64,000 nucleotides of DNA, taken from contig VTPC01001013.1 in NCBI GenBank assembly GCA_011009095.1, positions 248,001 through 312,000 of the forward strand. Reading direction: 5' to 3'. Positions 48,911 to 64,000 of this stretch are shown here, piece after piece (positions within the stretch are counted from its first letter, which is position 1; the number at the start of each line of letters is the position of its first letter). The stretch is from Ignelater luminosus (Eukaryota > Arthropoda > Insecta > Coleoptera > Elateridae). The notes under the pieces are model-generated. The model saw only the letters and a program-made list of their open reading frames with translations, did not search any database and was not told the DNA's origin. A program made the translations under genes and the position numbers.

Positions 48911-49240
48911 TATTAAGAAGTTGTAAAGGAGGACAAAGTCCGATATTGGACCACTGAATGTGGCTAATTGGATGGCACATTCCGATCCATAATCATATCT
49001 TAAGCTCTATTTAAAAAGTTAATGAAGTTAGTAGGCAAAACCGGACCTTGATCAACCAGAGGTTTTCTATTTGATGAAAGATCCTAACCATGACAGTATC
49101 GTTAGCTCTATTAAGAAGGTTAATGGAGGGCAAAGCCCGACATTGGTCCATCGGAGGCCCTCCATTGGATGCACATCCCAATCCATGACCGCATATTTAG
49201 CTCTGTTAAGAAGACAAATGGAGGGCAAAGTCCGATATTT
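48911..49240. repeat. Divergent tandem repeat of about 97 bp, four units
   Basis: Units start near 48913, 49011, 49111 and 49206, each opening with TTAAGAAG-like sequence, then GGAGGGCAAAGTCCGA and a CCATTGGATGGCACATCC-like block, then CATGACCGCATATTTAGCTC-like. Spacing is 95-100. The last unit is partial. No known repeat family is recognised. Confidence 0.65.
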
Positions 49241-49869
49241 AGCAATTTCGGGTGGAAATATACGTTGTCATTTCAAAAAGATTTGTTGCGAGCTGGTACA
49301 AATTGTATGCTATAACCAGTCAGGACTTTTCACAATGTTATAAAACTGTTGTTATCCATGAAACAGCAAAATGATAGATAATCGTGTTTCCATCTATGCG
49401 AAATAACGAATATTCATTGGATAAATCAGTTTACCTGCCCTTCCTCTCTTGTATGCTAGCAACTGCACCAGAATTTCTCAAACAATTGCTTTAAGACATT
49501 TGCAAATGCAATTTTAATAAAATCTTTTCACTTTTAAAACAGAATTCACAGGCATTTCGAAGTTTCCTCGCAAGATTTCGTTATGGTGGTGTAGCAAATG
49601 ACAGTGGTTCTGTGGGAACCTTGTATCCGCCACTATATCGACACCTACGTTGCTTCAATGCATCTTACAACATTCTGTATATTTTTGCTGTTTTGATAGT
49701 TATCTTTTCTGAAAAATCTTTGCTACTCACTAGTTACTGTACTGGTTGTCGGTTGGTTTATACCTTATTAGTTTTCTTCTTTGCCTGTTACTGGAGTCCA
49801 GGCAATTTGGAATATTGTGAACTATATAAATGCAGTCATCAGAAAGGAAGGAAACTGATCGTGTTTCAT

Positions 49870-50065
49870 TCTTCCCTTCCCCTCTTCAGTAAAAAGTTTC
49901 GTAGAAATTACCAATCTGATATTTAGCTACACCACTAAGGAAAACCACAAAAAACTGTAGTGAGAATCGAACCCGCACCTCCCGAATGCAATCTAGAACG
50001 TTGTCATTCAGCTACGCCGTTCGATAGAAGATTTATAATAAAAGATCCGGTTAAAGTGGAGTTGC
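49870..50065 (-). mobile_element. tRNA-derived SINE
   Basis: On the minus strand, 50020 downward reads GGCGTAGCTGAATGACAACG (A-box-like) and, about 40 bases on, GTGCGGGTTCGATTCTCAC, containing a B box (GGTTCGATTC). Spacing fits a tRNA-type RNA polymerase III promoter. A T-run and TGGTTTTCCTTAGTGGTGTAG follow, as in the non-tRNA body of insect SINEs. Ends are approximate and no target duplication was identified. Confidence 0.6.
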
Positions 50066-53000
50066 GCAACGCTGGGAAGGGATCGTGGGAGCGGAGAAAC
50101 GGTGACTCTTCAGACAAGACGTGTCAAGGTGTTTATTATTCGAAATGAATAATTTTCAAACAAATATTTACAATGCATAAATGAATAAATTAAAAGTAAC
50201 TCGTTACAACGGATAGAATGTCATTCTAATTTACTTAAAAATTTCCTGTTAATTATCTAACCTATTAGTACCTAAATTTGTATTTCAATATATCTGGTCT
50301 TATAAAATGATAAAAAATGTCAGTTTTTACGAGAATAAAAGTTGAAAAAAATCAATTTTTTCCTATAATTCAAAAACAAAAGAAGATAGTAAACTTCTGA
50401 TTACACCAATGAACTTGGCAAAAAAATTTAATTAGTAATGTATATTCAGTTTTTTTCTAGCAATTCTAGTTTTTGAGATACCTTTTATTTTGTCAGATTT
50501 GGGTCACCCTGTACATAGTTAAAGGTAATGATGGTTTTAAATAATTTTTCGTTTTGAAATACAAGTTTAAAAGTATCTGTGGAATATAAATCCTTTAATC
50601 TGTTGATTTGCCTCTTTTTTATTATAAATCCAATCTAGTTGTTGGATAAAGTGCCAAAAAGCCTGCGGCAAACGCAACATATGAAAGAGAGCACGAATTA
50701 ATATTAATACCTCAATAAGGCATAATGAAAATAAAATGCTAACGTCAATGACCCAAATTGGAAAGACCAATTCTTTATTATTATCATTAGACAAGAACAA
50801 CTTATGTTGAAGTAACAAAGGAGGAAAAGGAATTTTGCATTTGTTTAAACGAATTAGAAAATGTCATTTGGAAAGTGAAAAACTCATCTTATACTTTCAG
50901 AGGGTAAATCAAACTCATCTTAAAGCAATAAGCTTCTAATTCTGTCAATTAATGTTCCATTGCATTTTTTAAATAAGAAATTCATGAGTTTCCAACAAAC
51001 TTGAATTGATTACATTTTTCAATAAGTTAGAATTGAAATAAAGAAATTTTTACTATACGAATTAAGTAGATACATTATGAGGAAGTAAACCGCATAATAA
51101 GGCTACAAGGGAAGGGGATTAATTAAAATATCTTGGGGGAATATTTTACAATAATCACGATGAGAAAAGTGTATATTTGAAAACTTTCTACTTAAAAGCG
51201 AGGTGTCTGCAGCTGGCTCAAAGTTAGTAAGTACTTATCATTAGGATTGCTGGCTAGCACCTGAGACAAAATTTTCATATTGAAACCCATTTTGTTTATG
51301 TAAAGGCAAAAGATTATTTAAAGTAATTATCATAAAATTTACTTTTCTCTGTTTTTATATCTTCAGATATTAATTTTAAATTTAATATTATTTATTAAGA
51401 TTTCATTTCCTATTTTTGAGATTTTGCAGGTTTTTAGATAATGTTGTACTAATTTGTTTTTTATTTTAGATCTTTTCATATAGTTTGCCTTATGTCTGTA
51501 TTTTATTTTGAATATCTTCAGTCTCACCTTTTCATTGATTTTTCTAAGTGTCTATACCATGTGATAGATGATAAAACTATAAATATGGGGCACTCAGAAT
51601 TCTTCATTACTAGTTTTATCAAAATATCAGAGCAGATAATAGGTTGAACTTATTTTAAAAGTAGGGGAAATTTTGTAGTTTTCGAGAATCTCGAACTTAT
51701 AAATAAAATCCACAGCAATATATTTGTTTGAAAGTAGTATTTTTAATATTTTTCAAACTGTAGTAATTTTTAAGAAATACCACTAGGAGCGAAGTCACAC
51801 ATGGGCAAGTCTAAATTACCATGCTCTAGGTTGTGCTCAAAAATAAAAAAGCGGCCCTTAGTCATCACACTCAGTACATTTTTCGAGTATTTCTCTGATT
51901 TAAGGTTAATTCAGGAATATCGACGTGTTTGTTCTTCCATTGAGAGTAGACCGTTTTGGACGCTTTTTTTGGTCAAGAACAAAGATCTAGGAAGATGAAG
52001 GTAACGATGGGATCAAATATAATTAATTCTTAACTTACCTTTCAATTTCTTTTTTTTGGCAAACTTACATTAGCCGCCCTCTATTAAAGAAAAGACTACA
52101 GTTTTGGACTTCTGGATTCCTCTATGGCCACCTATTCTCGATTTCCTCTAATCAAAATTGACTATTTGACATAGAGGGTTTAATGAGTTAACTATACCTG
52201 CTTGGTTTTGTTAACTAAAACTGTATCTTTAAAATCTATCAAGGTATCAAATCAAAAATAGTTTGCAATTTGTTCTACAAGGAATAATCTTTACATTAAG
52301 GTCACCTTTGAAGTCACGCAAGTCTACTTAGTGTTATGGACTGTCTTAGGCCATCTAGATATTGATCGTCTTTAATGATTTAAGCAGGCTTTAAATTTCT
52401 AAAGTTAAGAATGTAAGTATTAGCCGTGCTGTTTAAATTTTAAGGTTGTAGGCCATTTTTTACCTTGCCGTACATCAAATCATTTAGTCTCTAGAGTCCA
52501 CAGGGTTATAAATTTATAGATATTTGTCAAATTACTACATCAAAAAATCCTCGGAGTCTTAGACCTTTTTCTAAAGTTAAGAAAATAACCAAAGTAGAAT
52601 TCTTTGATCATTAGTGGTCAAAAAGAAATGTGTAAGTCTTTCAACAGTGCGTTCTTAAAGATCTTGTACAAAACACACTTAGAGTTTTCATACTTAACCC
52701 TTTTCTTACCAGTACCCAAATGGTATCAAAGTTTGTACTTTATTTCAGTCGGTCACTCGTGTCTATAACAGCTTGTTCCAATCCCATCTGGTTTAGTTTG
52801 TTCTCGAGTGGTTTTTATACATCAAATTAGAACTCCAGATGGCGTATTTGTGATAAAACAGTGAGGCCAAAAATCATAAATAAACTTCTTTTTTTTTGCA
52901 GTGCGTACAGATAAGTACCTAAATAAAGTATTAGTCGATAAAATTTTGATCAAAATTTTAATGTTTGACAAAAAATGTACGTAATTAATTCTGTTTAATC

Positions 53001-54409
53001 TTTTTGTAATATTGATCTAGGTCTCGGTTTCCATGCTTTCACAATCAGCAAGATGCTGTTCAAATTCTGCCGAATCGATGAGACTATCTTAATAACGGAT
53101 GAGAGTGCTCTTGGTAGTTCTGTTGCCTTTGTTTGGTGTTTTTTACAAATTACAGTACAATGTAACAATTATCAGCATTTCTAGTTGGGTGTTTTGCGTA
53201 ACAACAACTAAGCGCATTTTGATTTAGAGCGGAAATAAAAATCTTGAGCATTTCCACAAAACCGTTGATAAGCGTTCATTTTACGAAAATAAAAATCGCA
53301 TTACCTACAGTACCTTAGCACAATAATTTCTGGCAGTGCCTCTCTATCTGAATAGTCAAAACTCTTAATTAAAAAACCTTCTAAACTAGTATTTCTCAAT
53401 CTACTCCAAAGGAAATGCAAAAGTCTTTAAAAAATTTTGTCTGGCGGGGAGTTTTATTTTGCTTTGTCTTGCGTGAGGTGCATACTAACAATCAGGGTCG
53501 ATTTGAATCAGTTTCTAGAACCCAACAAGCTTTTAGCTTTTTTCTGACAGCACTCAAGTACAACGACATCAAAGAGAGCTGCTTTGGAGAAAGTAAAACA
53601 TAGTAGCAATGTAAAGTCTGAAATCAGAAGTACTTAGTTATTCTTCCAGCTTGTAAAAAACAGATTGTATGAATTCCCAGAAATCAATATTGTATTGTCC
53701 CATCAGCTACTATGATGTACATTACCAGGTGTGACTTTTCTAGAAAAATAAGCTAAACAAGCTCTAATCTGTCTTTGTGAGCCTCATTATTCTTTACCCG
53801 ACTTAAACTGTTGTCAATAGGCACGATCTTTAGAGCATACGGCTGCCTTGTACGCTGAAATCTGATACCGTGAGGTAGCTAAATTGCCAAAATAATAGCA
53901 AAAAGCGCAATCAGTAGGTACTCTTAAGCCAGTGGTACGTGATTGAAGTCACGAGCCGTTGCAAGGAAGGAACTCACGTCTACTCGTTATTTGTTGATAA
54001 ATGTAGTCCAACTCAAATGAAATTTTGCTTGTCTACGTTTTGGTTTGGTTGTGGTTGTTTTGGTTGTGTATCTTCCAATGAGGCTAAAATGAAGTTGCAG
54101 GAACAATTCATGTAATTCAATTATCTGTAAAAGCTTGACAAAACCAGAATTTAAGCTTATTTAATTGAAATCATTGGCATCTTCATTTTAGAGGATTTGT
54201 TGAAACGGAGAAAAATCGTTGAAGCCATTGTTACTTTGGTATTGGTTTTTAAAAGCGCAAAGGAATTAAAGAAGCCCTGATTTGAATTGGGCCTACATCA
54301 GAATGAGCATTAAAAACCATGAAAAGCCATAAAGACCATTTTGCACAAATAAATAACTAACAGAGATATCAAAAGGGTATTGAACATAGATGGTGTGCTG
54401 CAAAGCTGA
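50066..54409. other. Intergenic, no gene seen
   Basis: Long AT-rich region without convincing coding frames. A solitary TCACCCTGTA at about 50503-50512 may be the end of another CAGGGTG-group element whose other end is lost. Confidence 0.45.
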
Positions 54410-54620
54410 TATAGAAAAATAAGAGTGAAAGAAAAACAGAAAGAGAAAAGTAAAAGACCATGAGGTAAAAAAAGTATATAGAAGATAAGAATAACTCTGG
54501 AAAGAAATTTAGAGAAGAGAACAAAATAGTAGAGAAAAAAATGAATTTGAGAAGGAAGATAAAAGAAAACGACGAAAATGAGAAAGCAGAAGGAAAATAA
54601 AAATAAAAAACAGAAAAACA
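54410..54620 (+). repeat. Polypurine tract
   Basis: About 210 bases in which the plus strand is overwhelmingly A and G (for example GAGAAAGCAGAAGGAAAA), with few pyrimidines. No fixed period. Such mirror-rich purine strands can adopt triplex structures; it may also be a decayed microsatellite. Confidence 0.55.
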
Positions 54621-56299
54621 GCTTTAGATTTTGAATCAGTTTTAGTTTTTCTTCATGTAGTTTAGGATATAGTTCAAATATTTAGAGATCTTGATTCAAG
54701 TGTCAATTAGTCTTAAAGAGACCAACCTAATGTTATAATTGTGTCTTTTCCAATTTCCAGACTAGACTGCGATAAAATATTTTAAACCTAGACAAAGGAC
54801 TTACCTTTTTTCTACTAAAACGAACGGAGTAAACCTCCATTTTTAAGCATCTGTAGCAATGGGAAGGTTTTCTAAGGACTCAAGAATGCAATGTCTCAAT
54901 TGTTTTCTTTTCAAGCTAGACAATCTTTAAAAGACTTTGTAGATTTTAGGAATTCGCTTGGCTTTTGCAAAGGTCGACTTTTATTGTTTTACTAAGATTT
55001 ATTATCATCAGATGTCGGAATCTTTATAGTACATGGTTCTTCAATTTCCAGTCTTTTAGCAAATTGAGCACCGATGGTTAGCAGGTTTTCAGTATGAATA
55101 GTACTATTTGATCACACATGTTCATTTAGACTAAAGGCTAATGTTTCTCTATGTGTGGTCTATGGGCCATTCTGAGAACAGAAAATAAAAACAAAAATCT
55201 ACTTACCGGTAAAATTTTGAAGACTTTTATCCTCAAAATAAAAAAGGGAATGAGGAAAGTTAAAAAACAGGAAGATACTAATTAGAAATTTAATTATCAT
55301 TACTTCCTAGGTTAGATTGTGCTTCTGACAAAGCATTAGAGATTACTTGCATTCTCTCATAAAATGTAAAATTAATTTAAAGAATGTGATTAGATTACCC
55401 ATTAAGTTTAAAAAAGGATTTCCAGATGTGAGGTTAGAGTTATAAAATATAGAAAATTAAAGATTTGATATGATTTTTAAGAATTAGTTTGAGAATTGCA
55501 CTATTGACAATTAGTTCTAAACTTAGCAATTTTATTTTGTTTATTTAGCTAATTTTTATATATTTGTATTTATATGTTATCTCCATAGATTGATCAATAT
55601 GCTGTGTCTCATTAATAATGGGCAGCATGCATTGCTTGATTTTATTTTAAATAAAGGCTGTTTCTGTCTCTTATATCTCGACAGAAGCAATATAGGAAGT
55701 ATCGAATAAACTGTGTGTGGTATAAATTTGTTATACTTTATAGGTACTCAAATACTAATTATTTCTGACATCGTCTTCATGATAGGATGGTAGAAATGAA
55801 CCCATATAATGCTACATTTTCATTATTGTTGTAAAGTAGTATAATCAAATTAGTATTAAATAGTCCTCTGGATAACTTTTAAGTATTAATTTTAAAAATT
55901 TAAAACAAGCTTTATGCATATGGTAATAAAAGGAAGTAACAAAATAAATCATATAAAATCTTCAGTGTAAATTATTAATTTTCTGATCTTTTTGGTCACA
56001 ACAGTGTTGACATGCACAAGCACATAGGATAATTATCAATTTGATTTTTAAGATTAACTTATCGTTTTTTATATTTTAATCATAGTTTCTGATTTATTGC
56101 TTTAACCCAGTGGATACATGGAAACTATAATGTCATTGACAACAGAATTATCAACAAAACTATGTATTTATTTTTCTATAACAAAATCATATGAAAAATT
56201 GTATACGACAGAAAAAAATAAATACAACAAAATGTAAGAAGTGATGATATCTCTATAAATATTCCTTTTAAATTATTACCTGTAGAGTATAAACTTTGT
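54621..56299. other. Intergenic, no gene seen
   Basis: AT-rich with no coding frame. It lies downstream of the presumed seven-up 3'UTR (minus strand). Confidence 0.4.
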
Positions 56300-57790
56300 T
56301 CTTGAACCGTTGGCATATTTTACAATATGTTAATGTATCTGTAAACACAATGCTTGTTACACTTTGTTGTATTAACTTTTAATTGGAGTAAATATTGTCT
56401 GCAATGTAAAACTTAATAACAATAGGTAATAACAAATAGTAACAAACACTCGAATTACTAACCTTGTACATACATACATACATACATACTATAATATCCT
56501 TGGATGTTGAAAAATATAACAGTCGGCCATCTCGGTTGCCGTAATCTACTACTTTGTTAATGTACAGTTTAAAGAAATATATAATGTCTATTGTACTTGT
56601 AATAATACACTTTGTACACAAAACTTACAAAAAAAGAACGCGCTATATTGTACAATGCACTATATATACAATTATTATTATTAAGTCTACTTTGTCTAAT
56701 ATCTCGTTAATACCACATTTGTTTCATATATAAAAGAGGAACACGTTTATTTTAGTCATAATGATTACTGAAACAAAAATTACTAAAATATTACCCTTTT
56801 TAAATGATTTTCTTGATATGTTATTATAGTCATCTTATTATGTGGCTGAAGATTTATTTGCAATTATATAGTTTGTTTAATAAAACAAATGCGATTATTT
56901 TACAAATTGTAAATTGCACAAACTTCCACTTTTTTACTTTGAGAGGAGCGTTCGTTTGATCAAAAACATCTATAAACTATTGACGCTACGCAAACTATAC
57001 CTTTAGTAGTTAATAGTTTGAAGCTTAAATCACTATTACAAATTTCGATAACTTTGTGTAGTGTCAATAATATAAGTGTTAATTAAATATAAAAGTTATA
57101 TAAAAGTATCTGATTTAGCTAAAAAATAGAAAAGCCCCAAATATTTTCAAATTTTCCGACTTAAACTAAATTTCTCCTCGAAAGATTGAAGCAACGATTT
57201 TCCGGCCGTGCTTTTGATTGGCTTATCGATTTTATTAGGGAAACCACTTTGACATATAAAGCAATATACAAGACATTTTTTAAATGTCCATTCTATTGCA
57301 ATTTCGATTTATATTAAAATTTGGTCTGATAAAGAAATTTAGTTTTCCCTAAGTTAAATCAATGTACACATACATATGCGAAGTACGATTTGTCACTTTA
57401 AGTAATCTACCACACAAATAATTCAATTAGGTACTTAAAAACGTATCATGTATATATATGGTGCCCATACATCTAATATTCTGTCACAATATATATTTCA
57501 TGATAATATCTTCCTAGAAAAACAATTTTAAAAAGAATTATAATAATATAAATTAAACTGTACGGACATGATATATACAAAAACACATTTTCTATATTTG
57601 TCCAAAAAAATTTGGTTAAGTATCGCACACGAGCCCAAATATGTTCACACTCCAATACCAAACACATAACACTGACACTCGGATAGGTAAGCATCAGCGT
57701 CTACATACGCTTGTATAAACGACGTAGTATATAGTGCGAGAGATATGTATTTATTATTTTTGACTAGTATTCCTAGTATAGTTTGAAGTA
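56300..57790 (-). other. Probable 3'UTR of seven-up
   Basis: Non-coding, AT-rich sequence directly after the svp stop on the minus strand. Many TTTATT (minus-strand AATAAA) occur, so the end point is unknown. It contains a TACA microsatellite. Confidence 0.35.
56466..56489. repeat. (TACA)n microsatellite
   Basis: Six perfect TACA units; on the minus strand this reads TGTATGTATG. It lies within the presumed svp 3'UTR, where TGTA-rich sequence could attract Pumilio-type proteins, though simple slippage is enough to explain it. Confidence 0.7.

Positions 57791-64000
<6,210 letters not shown>

Noticed and set aside
49071..49343. 90-codon open frame over the 97-bp tandem repeat
   Set aside because: Coding potential follows from repeat units lacking stops in one frame; no motif, and unit spacing is not a multiple of three throughout.

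Overview
The window is nuclear DNA from an animal, almost certainly an insect. It is AT-rich, its genes are split by spliceosomal introns with GT/AG borders, and intergenic space is packed with decayed TA-targeted DNA transposons, two mariners, a Penelope-like retroelement and a tRNA-derived SINE. The last exon of the nuclear receptor seven-up and a GT43 glucuronosyltransferase with insect-style sequence support Arthropoda. A beetle-like genome is a guess from the repeat style only. There is no operon logic: neighbouring genes need not share a function.

Layout, left to right. (a) 1-77 may be the C-terminal end of a gene lying off the left edge, followed by an AT-rich probable 3'UTR carrying two tandem, covarying RNA hairpins. 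(b) 3.4-7.9 kb holds two small three-exon genes in tandem (168 and 233 residues). They have identical intron phases and a shared C-terminal domain of about 85 residues that I do not recognise. They are the best candidate here for an undescribed protein family. (c) 8-16.8 kb is gene-poor: a 1-kb foldback element, a BEL/Pao-type integrase relic, a divergent satellite, a hAT-like MITE and a Harbinger-like MITE carrying two perfect TGACGTCA sites. (d) 16.9-31.4 kb is a complete eight-exon R3HCC1-family gene (800 residues: N-terminal R3H, an exon-junction-complex-binding-like motif, long acidic linker, RRM-like C-terminal block). Its introns host several transposon copies, including an inverted pair able to form a roughly 330-bp intronic duplex. 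Two candidate acceptors 8 nt apart put exon 3 in different frames. (e) 36.6-38.4 kb, minus strand, is a complete five-exon GT43 beta-1,3-glucuronosyltransferase (318 residues). (f) 40-50 kb is a graveyard of mobile DNA: a foldback element, a Penelope-like element with GIY-YIG domain and possible hammerhead relic, two mariner copies that both lost the middle of the transposase, minisatellites and a SINE. (g) 57.8-58.1 kb, minus strand, is the final coding exon of seven-up (COUP-TF/NR2F); the right-hand 6 kb appears to be its intron and the 1.5 kb to its left its 3'UTR.

At least seven elements share the terminus TA-CAGGGTG...CACCCTG-TA with TA target duplications. They look like one loose group of non-autonomous Tc1/mariner-type MITEs that differ internally. 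All gene models were made by eye from reading frame, splice-site sequence and remembered family motifs; no alignment or database search was run.
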